The notes beneath the pieces are model-generated. The model had not been told where the DNA came from, ran no database searches, and worked only from the letters and a program-made list of their open reading frames with translations. From contig CAVSJI010000001.1 of NCBI GenBank assembly GCA_963728365.1, forward strand, positions 2,108,001 through 2,172,000: DNA of 64,000 bases. Direction: 5' to 3'. The translations under genes were made by a program, and so were the position numbers. Source of the DNA: VRUE01 sp963728365 (GTDB taxonomy: Bacteria > Actinomycetota > Thermoleophilia > Solirubrobacterales > 70-9). Every line of letters begins with the position of its first letter. Within the stretch, counting starts at the first letter, position 1. This document shows, piece after piece, positions 11,744-20,475 of this stretch.

Positions 11744-14560
11744 TCAGCTCTCCGCCGCCGGGCAGATCAGGCGGTAGTCGCACCAGGAGCAGGTCGTCGG
11801 CGCCGGTCGCGGCTCGAAGTCCTGACCGAGGACCCCCTCGCCGACCTCGAGCACGGTGCGCTCGACCCGCTCGGCGTCGTCGGTGCGGACCGGAGCGGCG
11901 ACCTTCTCCGCGTCGAGCACGTAGTAGTAGCTGCCGCTGCTCGCTTCGACTTCCCAGGCCTCGCGCGCGGCGAGCCGGTAGAGCGCCAGCTGCAGGTCGT
12001 TCTCGAGCGCCGCCTCGCTCTTGCGCTCGCCGGTCTTGTAGTCGATCAGCTCGTGGCTGCCACCCGGCAGGCGGTCGACCCGGTCGACGCGTCCGCGCAC
12101 GTGGTGCGCCCCGATCTTGATGTCGAACTTGCGCTCCAGCCAGACGGGCTCGCCCTCGCGCTCCGCCTCGCGTTCGAAGTAGAGGCGCATCGCCTCGCGG
12201 GCCCGGTCGCGGAACTGCAGCTCGTCGTCGCTGCTGCCGAACCCCGTGCGTCGCCAGCCCGCCTCGAAGAGCTCCATCAACCGCGCCAGTCCCGGCTCCT
12301 CGCCCTCGCGCTCCTCCTTGTGGAAGCGCTCCAGCACGTTGTGGATCAGGATGCCGAAGCGCTGGTTGACGGTCGGCTCCTGGGGGATCCCGAAGACCCG
12401 CGAGAACTTGTACTTGAGCGGGCAGGTCAGGTAGAGGTCGAGATCGGACGCCGAGAGGCTGAGCGCGCCGTCGCCGCGGGTCGGCAGGAAGGCCTCGAGC
12501 GAGGGCTCGTGGCGGGCGGCGAAGAGGCGCCGCCGGCTGCCGCGCTCGCCCTCGGCGTCGAGCAGGTAGGCGTCGAGCGGTGAGGCTTCCAGCTCGGCCT
12601 GCTGCTCGGGCGTCGCCACCTGGCGCAGCAGCCCGTTGACGGCTTCGATCGCCTCCGCTCCGGCCTCCTCTCCCGGCCGCTGGGCGAGCGCCGCCAGCTT
12701 CAGCAGCTCGAGGTGGCGGGCGATCGCCCGGTTGACGTCGACCACGGTGTCAAGCCGCGGCTCCGACAGCTCGCGTCCCGCCTTCCACGAGGCCTCGAGC
12801 ACCTCCTCGCGCAGCCGCCGGTAGGTGGCGTGCAGGCCCTCGGCCGGCCCGAAGAGCTCCTCGGCATGCGCCTCCTCGCCCTCAGCCGCCGACTCGCCCG
12901 GCGGGCCGATCCGCGAGACCACGATCGAGCCCCGCGCCTGCACCCCGCCGGGGCCGCCCCCGAGCACGAAGACGTGCTCGAACTCGGCGCCCTTGGCGGC
13001 GGCGCGCGCCAGGCCCCGCACCGAACCGGGCGAGGGCGGCTCCTCGCCGCTCGCCGGCTCGAGCCCGGCCTCGGCGACCGCGCTCAGGTAACGGACGAAG
13101 TCGCGGGTCGAGGCGTGCGGCTGGCGCCGCGCCCAGCCGGTGGCGAGCTCGGCCAGGCGCGAGAGGCCGAGCAGCCGCTCGGCGACCTCGGGCTCGGCCG
13201 CGTAGAGGCGCTGGCGGCGCAGCCCGACCCGCTCGATCAGCCGCCGCACGAAGACGTCGGCGCGGCGTTCCTCCAGCGCCGCCGAGGCTTCCCCGTAGAG
13301 CTTCAGGAACGCCTGCAGCCGCTCGCGTCCCTCGGGGGGAATCTGGGGGCTCTCGAGCGCCGCCTCGCAAGCGGAGACCAGGTCGACCTTGCGGCGCCGC
13401 GAGATCGTCGTCAGTCGCGCCAGGTCGGCGGGCCGCAGCTCGATCGGCGGCCGGGTCAGCGCCCGGGCGGCGGCGGCGGAGTCTTCCGGGTCGGCCAGTG
13501 CCCGCAGCCAGGCGATCGCATCGCGCACCTCGGGCAGCTGGAAGAGCGCCGCCGGGCCGGCCAGGTGGAAGGGGATCTCACGTTCCTCCATCGCCGCAGC
13601 GATCGCACCCCCGCCGGCCGCCGGGTCCTCGACCAGCACGCAGATCTCCTCCGCCGCCGCGCCGCCGGCAATCAGGCGCTCGGCCTCGCGGGCGACCGCC
13701 TGCGCCTGCGCCCGTTCGTTGTCGCAGCGCCAGTGCCGCAGCGCCGGCCGGTGAAAGCGATCGGCGAGCTCGACCACCGGCGCGCCGGGATGGACGCCGA
13801 GCACCCACTCGCGCAGCGGGGCGGCGGCTGGGGCCTCGGATCCCAGCGTCTCCAGCGCGTAGAGGTGGTTGGGATTGTCGGCGGCCAGCGAGGCGAGGAC
13901 CGCGCGCTGGGCGGCGGTCGTGTCCTCGAGCTCGTCGACCATCAGCTGCTCGAAGCGAGCCGCGAGCTCGGCGCGGACGTCGGGTCGCTCGTCCAGCAGT
14001 CGTCCCAGGATCAGCGCGAGATCGCCGCGGTCGACGCTGCCCGCCGCGGCGAGCAGCCGGTCGTGGGCGGCGATCAGCTCGGCGAGTTCGGGCTCAGGCG
14101 GCTGCGCGCCGGACTTGACCTCGTCGATCTGCTCGAGCAGCCGGGCGAGCAGGCCGGTCGGGTTGCCGCGGATCTCGCGGTTGCGCAGCGGCAGCTCGTC
14201 GATCCGGTCGAGCAGGATCGCCAACCGCTCGGCCGGGCCGAGCACGTTGAAGAAGGGGTCGAGGCCGGCGGCGGTCGCCTGCTCGCGCAGCAGCCGCTCG
14301 GCGAGCGCCCCCCAGGTCCCGATCCAGAGCTCCTCGTGGGCTCCTTCGAGCCGCGCCTCGATCCGTCGCCGCAGGCGTTGGGCGGCCGGCACGTTGGCGG
14401 CGACCGCGAGGATCCGGTGGGGCGCGGTGCCCTCCTCGGCGAGGCGCGCGAAGCGGCGGGCGAGCGCCTCGCTCTTGCCGGCCCCCGTCGGTCCGAGCAG
14501 CAGCAGCGGCCCGGCGCCGTGCAGCACGGCGCGTTCCTGGGACTCGGCGAGCGCGAGCAT
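11744..14560 (-). CDS. UvrD-like helicase with C-terminal RecB/AddB-type nuclease
   Basis: A 938-residue ATP-dependent DNA helicase-nuclease, probably for double-strand break processing. Walker A is GPTGAGKS at about residue 22. The Walker B-like segment is MVDELEDTT. A motif V-like segment is AAAKGAEFEHVFV. The C-terminal PD-(D/E)XK domain shows GRVDRVDRL followed by LIDYKTGERK. Cysteines in LTCPLKYKF and C-terminal TTCSWCDYRLICP match the AddB [4Fe-4S] pattern. The protein resembles AddB or AdnA, but no partner gene (AddA/AdnB) is in the window. A TAGCGT -10-like box ends 6 nt before the ATG. Confidence 0.86.
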   Translation of the reverse strand: MLALAESQERAVLHGAGPLLLLGPTGAGKSEALARRFARLAEEGTAPHRILAVAANVPAAQRLRRRIEARLEGAHEELWIGTWGALAERLLREQATAAGLDPFFNVLGPAERLAILLDRIDELPLRNREIRGNPTGLLARLLEQIDEVKSGAQPPEPELAELIAAHDRLLAAAGSVDRGDLALILGRLLDERPDVRAELAARFEQLMVDELEDTTAAQRAVLASLAADNPNHLYALETLGSEAPAAAPLREWVLGVHPGAPVVELADRFHRPALRHWRCDNERAQAQAVAREAERLIAGGAAAEEICVLVEDPAAGGGAIAAAMEEREIPFHLAGPAALFQLPEVRDAIAWLRALADPEDSAAAARALTRPPIELRPADLARLTTISRRRKVDLVSACEAALESPQIPPEGRERLQAFLKLYGEASAALEERRADVFVRRLIERVGLRRQRLYAAEPEVAERLLGLSRLAELATGWARRQPHASTRDFVRYLSAVAEAGLEPASGEEPPSPGSVRGLARAAAKGAEFEHVFVLGGGPGGVQARGSIVVSRIGPPGESAAEGEEAHAEELFGPAEGLHATYRRLREEVLEASWKAGRELSEPRLDTVVDVNRAIARHLELLKLAALAQRPGEEAGAEAIEAVNGLLRQVATPEQQAELEASPLDAYLLDAEGERGSRRRLFAARHEPSLEAFLPTRGDGALSLSASDLDLYLTCPLKYKFSRVFGIPQEPTVNQRFGILIHNVLERFHKEEREGEEPGLARLMELFEAGWRRTGFGSSDDELQFRDRAREAMRLYFEREAEREGEPVWLERKFDIKIGAHHVRGRVDRVDRLPGGSHELIDYKTGERKSEAALENDLQLALYRLAAREAWEVEASSGSYYYVLDAEKVAAPVRTDDAERVERTVLEVGEGVLGQDFEPRPAPTTCSWCDYRLICPAAES

Positions 14561-14601
14561 GGTCCAACGCTACCGAGTGCCCGGCTCCATAGGATCGTTT
14601 C

Positions 14602-15414
14602 GTGGACGTTCTTTCCGCAGACTGGCTGGGGATCTGCCGCCGGATCGTCGCCGGCCAGCGCCAGGTCTTCGCCGAGACCGCTGGGATCGCCGCGCGCACC
14701 GTCTATGAGGGGGTTGGCGAGGGCGGCGACCGGACGCTGGTCATCGACCGCCGCTGCGAGGACCTGGTATTCGCCGAGCTCGAGGCACTGGCGGAGCAGG
14801 GGGCTTCCTTCGTCGCCGTCTCCGAGGAGCGCGGCGAGGTCGTCTTCGGCGACGGCGGCCCGGCGCGGATCGTGATCGACCCGATCGACGGCTCGCTCAA
14901 CGCGCGCCGCACGCTGCCCTCGCACAGCCTCAGCATCGCGGTTGCCGCGGCCGACTCGATGGGGGCGGTCGAGTTCGGCTACGTCTTCGACTTCGGCGCG
15001 GGAGAGGAGCTTGCCGCGCGGCGCGGGGCGGGGGCGACGCTGGACGGCGAGCCGCTCGCGGTCGGTCCCGACGGCGACAAGCTCGAGCTGCTCGGCCTGG
15101 AGGCGGCCGAGCCCGGGCGGGCGCTGGCGGCGCTGGAGCGGCTCGCGGATCGCGTCTACCGCCTGCGCGTCGTCGGCTCGATCGCGATCTCCGCCGCCTA
15201 CGTCGCCGCCGGGCGACTCGACGCGATGGTCAGCCTGCGGGAGTGCCGCTCGGTCGACGCCGCCGCCGCGCAGCTGATCGTCCGCGAGGCGGGCGGCCAG
15301 GTGGCATTTGGAAACCTGCCCCTGGCAGATGCCCCGCTCGGTCTCGACGCTCGATATCCGATCGCCGCAGCGGCCGGCGAGCGCAGCCTGGCGATCGCCA
15401 GGCTGGCCGAGTAA
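14602..15414 (+). CDS. Inositol monophosphatase / FBPase family phosphatase
   Basis: A 270-residue Mg-dependent sugar-phosphate phosphatase. The metal-binding motif VIDPIDGSLNARR corresponds to the family's DPxDGT/S. The substrate-side glutamate region is SEERGE, and the late ECRSVDAAAAQLIVREAGG segment resembles the second metal motif of IMPase. The size is normal. The precise substrate (inositol phosphate, fructose bisphosphate or another) cannot be told. GTG start, with TAGGAT ending exactly 6 nt upstream, suggests a leaderless mRNA. Divergent from the helicase-nuclease gene, 41 nt apart. Confidence 0.85.
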   Translation: MDVLSADWLGICRRIVAGQRQVFAETAGIAARTVYEGVGEGGDRTLVIDRRCEDLVFAELEALAEQGASFVAVSEERGEVVFGDGGPARIVIDPIDGSLNARRTLPSHSLSIAVAAADSMGAVEFGYVFDFGAGEELAARRGAGATLDGEPLAVGPDGDKLELLGLEAAEPGRALAALERLADRVYRLRVVGSIAISAAYVAAGRLDAMVSLRECRSVDAAAAQLIVREAGGQVAFGNLPLADAPLGLDARYPIAAAAGERSLAIARLAE

Positions 15415-15436
15415 CCGCGGCGCCCCTCCAGGTTAA

Positions 15437-15472
15437 GAACACCTGTTCGCTGGAACGTATGTTCGCTACACT
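15437..15472 (+). promoter_or_regulatory. Two tandem SOS (LexA) boxes with promoter
   Basis: GAACACCTGTTC (15437-15448) and GAACGTATGTTC (15453-15464) both fit the GAAC-N4-GTTC SOS box of Actinobacteria and Firmicutes. Their starts are 16 nt apart. A TACACT -10-like box (15467-15472) follows at once, so LexA binding would block RNA polymerase. They lie 48-83 nt upstream of the basic protein gene at 15520. Confidence 0.8.
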
Positions 15473-15519
15473 CGCGCGAACCCCAGGCAGGCAACCGCAC
15501 ACGAAGGGATTTCATCTCC

Positions 15520-15936
15520 ATGGCAACGCAGTCCAACGGCAGCAAAGCCGCATCTTCGAAAGCCAAGACGACCGCCCCCAAGAGCGCCGAGAAGAAGCAG
15601 GCGCGCACGGTCGCCGAGAGCGCCGTCGATCTCCCGGTCGGCGCCGTGCTCACCGTCACCGACCGCGTCTCCGAGCTGGTCGAGCCGTTCACCGGCCGAT
15701 CCGCCGCCGAGAAACAGCTCAAGTCCTACCGGACCGAGCTGCGCCGTCGCGTCAAGCGCACCGAGCGCCGCGGCGCCACCGCCCGCAAGCGGGCGACCAC
15801 CGAGGCCCGCAAGACCCGCAAGCGGGTCGAGCGCGAGGCGCGCAAGCGCCAGCGCACGGTGGAGACGACGCTGAAGCGCAACCGGGACGAGCTCCAGGAT
15901 CGGGTTCGCAAGGCGGTCGATCTGCTGCCGGTCTGA
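15520..15936 (+). CDS. Lys/Arg-rich histone-like or HBHA-like protein under SOS boxes
   Basis: A 138-residue, strongly basic protein. The N-terminal 30 residues are rich in Lys/Ala/Ser/Thr, like a disordered histone H1 tail. Residues 33-55 are less polar (VDLPVGAVLTVTDRVSELV). From about residue 65 a long charged helix follows, with repeated patterns such as TARKRATTEARKTRKRVER, probably a coiled coil. This resembles heparin-binding haemagglutinin-like or nucleoid-associated proteins of Actinobacteria. Two upstream LexA boxes suggest induction after DNA damage, so a role in compacting or protecting DNA is plausible but inferred. Followed by a long hairpin. Confidence 0.72.
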   Translation: MATQSNGSKAASSKAKTTAPKSAEKKQARTVAESAVDLPVGAVLTVTDRVSELVEPFTGRSAAEKQLKSYRTELRRRVKRTERRGATARKRATTEARKTRKRVEREARKRQRTVETTLKRNRDELQDRVRKAVDLLPV

Positions 15937-15942
15937 GCGGAG

Positions 15943-16059
15943 GGGGTCGGTCCCGGCAGGGGTTCCGCTTAACTTTTTCGGTGTGTCGGGCTCGGGCTGG
16001 CGCCTCGCGGCTCACGACGAAAAAGCACAAGACGCTCCACCCCTGTCGGGACCGACCCC
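15943..16059. terminator. Nested long hairpin between convergent genes
   Basis: A 21-nt arm beginning GGGGTCGGTCCCGGCAGG pairs with the segment ending at 16059, with one mismatch. Inside it CTTTTTCG pairs with CGAAAAAG. It lies between the basic protein gene and the convergent secreted-protein gene. Probably a bidirectional terminator. Confidence 0.6.
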
Positions 16060-16063
16060 GTCT

Positions 16064-18076
16064 CTACACGCCGGTGACGATCACCTTGCTGGAGTGAGCT
16101 TGTAGGTAGGGCCAGTTTTCCTCAGCTACGGCGACTGCGCGGAACTGGAAGTGGGCGCCGCGGCTGTCGTCGTCGGCGAAGCGGTAGGCGTAGCGGAAGC
16201 GACCCCTTTTATTCGTGCGCACCGTACGGAACGCGCGCCAGGGGAGGCCGGGGAGGCGGAACTGAAGCGCGACGACCTTGCCGTCGGAGGGGATGCGGGC
16301 GCCGGTTGCTCTCACCCGGCCGCTGAAGACGATTGGATGTCCGCCCACGCGGGCGCGGGTTGAGGAGACGCGCAGGCGGACTCGTGCGGGGACGGCGATC
16401 TGCAGGGGTTGGGAGGTCGCGGGGCGCAGGGTGGGAGTTGACGGGGACTGAACCAGGACTTCGCGGCCTGGCCCGCCCTCGAGCTGGGCGCTGTAGCGGC
16501 CCTGGGCGTCGGTGGTCGCAAATGAGACCCGTTGCGGCGGCACAGCTCCTGGGTCGAAGCGCTCCAGGACACGGACGGAGAGGCCCGCCAGCGATGCGTG
16601 CCGGCCGATGACCAAGCGGCCGGTTAGCCGAGCGCTCCGGTCGAGGCGGCCGACAGGCCCGCGGAGGCGGGCAAGTACGCGCGGCAACGGTTTCAGCGGC
16701 GCGTTGAGGCGCATCGGGGCGCCGTTCGTCAGCAGCGCCGTCGAGGTCGGGTTGCCGGCCACGTCGAAGGCGATGGCGCGGAATTCGTACTCGCCGGGCG
16801 GCACGGACTCCGAGTCCCAGCGGGCGGCCAGCGTCCCGCCGCGCCTCTCGGTCGGCAGCTCCGTGAACCGGGCCGCGGAGCCCGCAGGTCGCACGCCGAT
16901 CGAGCCGCGCCCGGGATCGATCCCCGAGAGGCGGTCGGTGGCCCGCGCTTCGATCAGCTCGGGGTCGCGCGGGTCCTGCGAGCCGGCGAAGGCGACCCGC
17001 GGCGGCTCGCGGTCGATGCGGACGATCGCCGTCGCGGGGTCGCGGTTGGGCAGGCCGTTGGTCATGCCACCGTCGGCGACGTTGCCGGCCGCGTCGCGGG
17101 CGTAGTAGGCGACGGCGTGCGCGCCTGAGCCGATCAGCGTCAACTCGACCCGGTCCCCCGGGGCGAGAACCGGCGGCGCGCCCTCCACGGCGATCGCGGT
17201 GAAGGGCGTGGGACCGCCACCCACGGGCGCCATCCCCGCCTCGGAGTCCGAGGCGGTGACGGTCACGGTCACCGGATCGCGCGACCAGCCTCCCGGGACG
17301 CCCTCGAGGCGGACCGCAGGGTCGGTCTTGTCGACTCGCAGCAGCGTCGTGCCGGCGCTCGCCGAGGCAATTCCGGCACCGGAGACCGCCACGGCGTGCA
17401 GGTACCAGGCGCCCTCCGGCAATTCGCCGATCGCCACGCGGTCGTCGCTCGCGCCGCCGCGCAGGTCGATCTCGTCTTCGGCGCAGACCTCGGTCGAGCA
17501 CGGGTGGCCGTCCGGCTCACGGTCGAGGGAGACCGCGTAGCCGCGAATGCCCGAGAGCGGCGTCGGATCCACCGGATGGCTGAGCTGGGCCGTGTAGGGG
17601 AAGGCGGTGCGGCCGATCCAGCCCGCCGCGGGCGCCGGCTCGATCGGGCTCGGGACGCCGTCGTCGAAGCGCAGGCGGACGAGGACCGGTTCGCCGGTGG
17701 CGCCGTCGCCGTCCTGCAGCCAGACTTCGGCGGAATAGACGCCGGCTTCGCCGCGCACTTCGAGCGAGCGGATTTCGTTCAGCGGCCAGACGGACGTCTG
17801 CTCTGCGCGCGCGACCTCGCCATCCGGGTCGAGCAGCCGGTAGTGGACGGACGCGACTCCCGGCGGGTTGCTCCAGTGCAGGGAGAAGACGCGTTCGGGG
17901 TGCCAGCTCTGCTCGCCGCCTTCGACCCGCAGGTCGATCGGCTGCAGCGCCGCCGCAGCCGGCGCGGTCGGCGCAAGCACGAGCACGGCTGTCAGCCACG
18001 CGAGCGCCAGGGCGCAACGCGCTGTCGAGGCGACGCGTCCGAGAGACGTCGCGCCTGCGGCTCGTCGGAGCCTCAC
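16064..18076 (-). CDS. Secreted Ig-like multidomain protein
   Basis: A 670-residue exported protein. The signal peptide has a basic start (MRLRRAAGATSLGR), a hydrophobic core ALALAWLTAVLVLA and Ala-rich cleavage region. Several beta-sandwich-like modules follow, with phrases typical of bacterial Ig/FN3 repeats: VDKTDPAVRLEGVPGGWSRD, AVAYYARDAAGNVADGG and EFRAIAFDVAGNPTST. The last part (RTNKRGRFRYAYRFADDD) resembles carboxypeptidase-regulatory-like modules. It starts inside the stop of the sigma/anti-sigma gene (ATGA), so the two are co-translated. It may be a cell-surface sensor or effector of that factor. No enzymatic motif seen. Confidence 0.8.
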   Translation of the reverse strand: MRLRRAAGATSLGRVASTARCALALAWLTAVLVLAPTAPAAAALQPIDLRVEGGEQSWHPERVFSLHWSNPPGVASVHYRLLDPDGEVARAEQTSVWPLNEIRSLEVRGEAGVYSAEVWLQDGDGATGEPVLVRLRFDDGVPSPIEPAPAAGWIGRTAFPYTAQLSHPVDPTPLSGIRGYAVSLDREPDGHPCSTEVCAEDEIDLRGGASDDRVAIGELPEGAWYLHAVAVSGAGIASASAGTTLLRVDKTDPAVRLEGVPGGWSRDPVTVTVTASDSEAGMAPVGGGPTPFTAIAVEGAPPVLAPGDRVELTLIGSGAHAVAYYARDAAGNVADGGMTNGLPNRDPATAIVRIDREPPRVAFAGSQDPRDPELIEARATDRLSGIDPGRGSIGVRPAGSAARFTELPTERRGGTLAARWDSESVPPGEYEFRAIAFDVAGNPTSTALLTNGAPMRLNAPLKPLPRVLARLRGPVGRLDRSARLTGRLVIGRHASLAGLSVRVLERFDPGAVPPQRVSFATTDAQGRYSAQLEGGPGREVLVQSPSTPTLRPATSQPLQIAVPARVRLRVSSTRARVGGHPIVFSGRVRATGARIPSDGKVVALQFRLPGLPWRAFRTVRTNKRGRFRYAYRFADDDSRGAHFQFRAVAVAEENWPYLQAHSSKVIVTGV

Positions 18077-19353
18077 GGGCCGAACTCCCCGGCGGCGGAC
18101 CCACCTTCGGAGGCGGCCGGGGCGCCGCCGCCGGCCGGCGGAGCGGGTTCGGCGGGTGGGGGCGCTTCGTATTCGGCCGCCGGCGCGAGGCCCGGTTCAG
18201 GGCCGGGCGCCCGCGGCTCGTCCGGTTCGGGCGCGGGTTCCGGCTTGGCGGCCGCCTTGGCGGCGGGAGGCGGCGCTTCGACGGCCGCTTCCTCGGTCCG
18301 CGGTTCGACGAGGGCCGGCGCGATCCGCTCGACGGTCGGCGCCCGCGTCGCCACTGCGCCCACCCCTGGCGGCGTCGGCAGCACGCCGGTCACCACGCAG
18401 GCCGTCGTCCCCGCTGCCGCGGCGCCGCAGATCGCCAGCACCTTGGCGAGCCCCGCGAGTCCCGCGCCGCCGGAACCGCCGGCCGCCAGGGTCTGACCGG
18501 CCGCCGCGTTGCCCCCGCCACCCGCCAGTCGCGAGGCGAGCTCTCGGAGCGCGTCGTGCAACCGGCCGAGCAGCGAGCGGCCCGGGAGCAACGGCGCCAG
18601 CCCGGCAACCACGCGCGGCGCCCGCCGGTAGGCGCGCAGGGTCGCGCGGCAGTTGGCGCAGGCGCGCAGGTGCTCGCGCACGGTGCCCGCATCCGCGGCC
18701 CCCGTCTCACCGTCGCAGAAGGCGGAGAGCAGCGGTTGCAGCTCCCGGCAGCGGGTGCCGTCCCTGCTGCCCGACAGGACGCTGCGAAAGCGGGCGCGCC
18801 CCTCCGATAGGAGGCGGTTGACCTTGGTCGGGCTGAACCCGGTCAGCGAGCCGATCTCGGCGTAGCTGTAGCCCTCGGCGAGCAGGGTGAGCGCCCGCAG
18901 CTCGGCCGGCTTCAGGGCGCGCAGCGCCTCGCGGCCGCGGGCCACCTCCTCGCGCCGCTCGGCCTGTTCGTCGGGGCCGTCGACCCTGGCCGGCAGCAGG
19001 GTCACCGGATCGGGCGCTCCCTCGGCGACCGGCGGCCGGCCGAGCAGCCGCTCGCGGCTCTGGCGGACGGCGAGCGCCTCGTGGCGGACCACCGTCTGGG
19101 TCCAGCGGATCAGTTCCCGCGGGTCGGTGGTCGGGGCTTTGATGAGGAGGATCTCCAGCGCCCGCTGGTAGGCGTCCTCGGCGTCTTCGGAGTCGAGCGA
19201 GAAGCGCCGCGCGGTGCGCTTCAGCGAGGCCTCGTGGCGGGCGATCAGCTCGATCGCGGCACGCTTGCGCGCGGCGTCGGCACGCGACCCCGTCCGTCGC
19301 CCGGCCTCGCACCGCGTCGCCTCCCACTTTCCCGCCTGCCGCCCTTGGCTCAC
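18073..19353 (-). CDS. ECF sigma factor fused to zinc-finger anti-sigma domain with membrane helix
   Basis: A 426-residue fusion. Residues about 34-104 are a sigma-70 region 2 domain (DSEDAEDAYQRALEILL, ELIRWTQTVVRHEALAVR). Residues 143-192 are region 4 (LRALTLLAEGYSYAEIGSLT, SPTKVNRLLSEGRARF). Residues 202-240 form a zinc-binding anti-sigma-like domain with CRELQPLLSAFCDGE and HLRACANC (HxxxCxxC). A membrane helix follows at about 297-325, then a 100-residue Pro/Ala/Glu-rich tail, presumably outside the membrane. Sigma and anti-sigma are normally separate. The fusion suggests release by proteolysis or conformational change. GTG start at 19353. Overlaps the secreted Ig-like protein gene by 4 nt. 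Confidence 0.88.
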   Translation of the reverse strand: MSQGRQAGKWEATRCEAGRRTGSRADAARKRAAIELIARHEASLKRTARRFSLDSEDAEDAYQRALEILLIKAPTTDPRELIRWTQTVVRHEALAVRQSRERLLGRPPVAEGAPDPVTLLPARVDGPDEQAERREEVARGREALRALKPAELRALTLLAEGYSYAEIGSLTGFSPTKVNRLLSEGRARFRSVLSGSRDGTRCRELQPLLSAFCDGETGAADAGTVREHLRACANCRATLRAYRRAPRVVAGLAPLLPGRSLLGRLHDALRELASRLAGGGGNAAAGQTLAAGGSGGAGLAGLAKVLAICGAAAAGTTACVVTGVLPTPPGVGAVATRAPTVERIAPALVEPRTEEAAVEAPPPAAKAAAKPEPAPEPDEPRAPGPEPGLAPAAEYEAPPPAEPAPPAGGGAPAASEGGSAAGEFGP

Positions 19354-19504
19354 TCCGCTCGATTCCCCCGCACCGGTTCAGGTCTTCGGTCCGAACATGC
19401 CGGACCCAAGGGCGCAGCGGCTCGATCTCTCCCCCCAGCTGGACGTTTGGTCGGTTCGATAGGCCGCAAATTGCATGAACCGGAAGGCGATAGCATGCGG
19501 CGCG

Positions 19505-20452
19505 ATGAGCACCTGCGTGGTCACCGGCGGCGCCGGCTTCCTCGGCTCCCACCTCTGCGAGCACCTGCTCGAGCAGGGGCACCGGGTGATTTGCATCGAC
19601 AACCTCGAGACCGGCTCGCTGCAGAACATCGAGCACATCCGCGGGCCGGAATTCGATTTCCGGCACATCGACATCATCGAGTACGTCGATATCCCCGAGG
19701 ACGTCGACTTCGTCTACCACCTCGCCTCGCCGGCCAGCCCGATCGATTACCTGCGCCTGCCGCTGCACACGCTCAAGGTCGGCGCGCACGGCACCCATCA
19801 CATGCTCGGCGTCGCCAAGTTCAAGCGCGCCCGCTTCCTGATCGCCTCGACCAGCGAGGTCTACGGCGACCCGCAGGTCCATCCCCAGACCGAGGACTAC
19901 TGGGGCCACGTCAACCCGATCGGCCCGCGCGGCGTCTACGACGAGGCGAAGCGCTACGCCGAGGCGATGACGATGGCCTACCACCGCCAGCAGGGCGTCG
20001 ACACCTCGATCGTCCGCATCTTCAACACCTTCGGCCCGCGGATGCGCGCCCACGACGGCCGGGCGATCCCGACCTTCCTGCGCCAGGCGCTGAAAGACCG
20101 GCCGCTGACGGTCTTCGGCGAGGGGGCCCAGACGCGCAGCTTCTGTTACGTCGACGACCTGATCCGCGGCATCGTCGCGCTGGCGGAGTCCGACGTGCAC
20201 ATGCCGGTCAACATCGGCAACCCGACCGAGTTCACCTTGCTGGAGCTGGCGAAGACCGTGATCGAGGTGACCGAATCGCGCTCGGAGATCATCTTCGAGC
20301 CGCTGCCCACCGACGACCCGCAGCAGCGGCGCCCCGACATAAGCCGCGCCCGCGACCTGCTCAACTGGGAACCCACGGTTGAGCTCCGCGACGGCCTTCG
20401 CAAGACGATCGACGCATCAGGCATAGAGCGCTTGGCGGGAGCAACGGACTAG
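19505..20452 (+). CDS. UDP-glucuronate decarboxylase-like NAD-dependent epimerase/dehydratase
   Basis: Extended SDR of 315 aa from the ATG at 19505. The Rossmann motif is VTGGAGFLGSHLCEHLL. STSEVYGDP and GVYDEAKRYAEA give the Y-x3-K catalytic pair. FNTFGPRM and QTRSFCYVDDLIRGI are typical of the UXS/UDP-xylose synthase group, which makes UDP-xylose from UDP-glucuronate for surface glycans. An ATG 30 nt earlier is possible. TAGCAT ends 8 nt before the chosen start. Divergent from the sigma-factor gene and convergent with the gene at 20476. Confidence 0.88.
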   Translation: MSTCVVTGGAGFLGSHLCEHLLEQGHRVICIDNLETGSLQNIEHIRGPEFDFRHIDIIEYVDIPEDVDFVYHLASPASPIDYLRLPLHTLKVGAHGTHHMLGVAKFKRARFLIASTSEVYGDPQVHPQTEDYWGHVNPIGPRGVYDEAKRYAEAMTMAYHRQQGVDTSIVRIFNTFGPRMRAHDGRAIPTFLRQALKDRPLTVFGEGAQTRSFCYVDDLIRGIVALAESDVHMPVNIGNPTEFTLLELAKTVIEVTESRSEIIFEPLPTDDPQQRRPDISRARDLLNWEPTVELRDGLRKTIDASGIERLAGATD

Positions 20453-20475
20453 CCGGGAGTGGGCCGCCCCAAACC

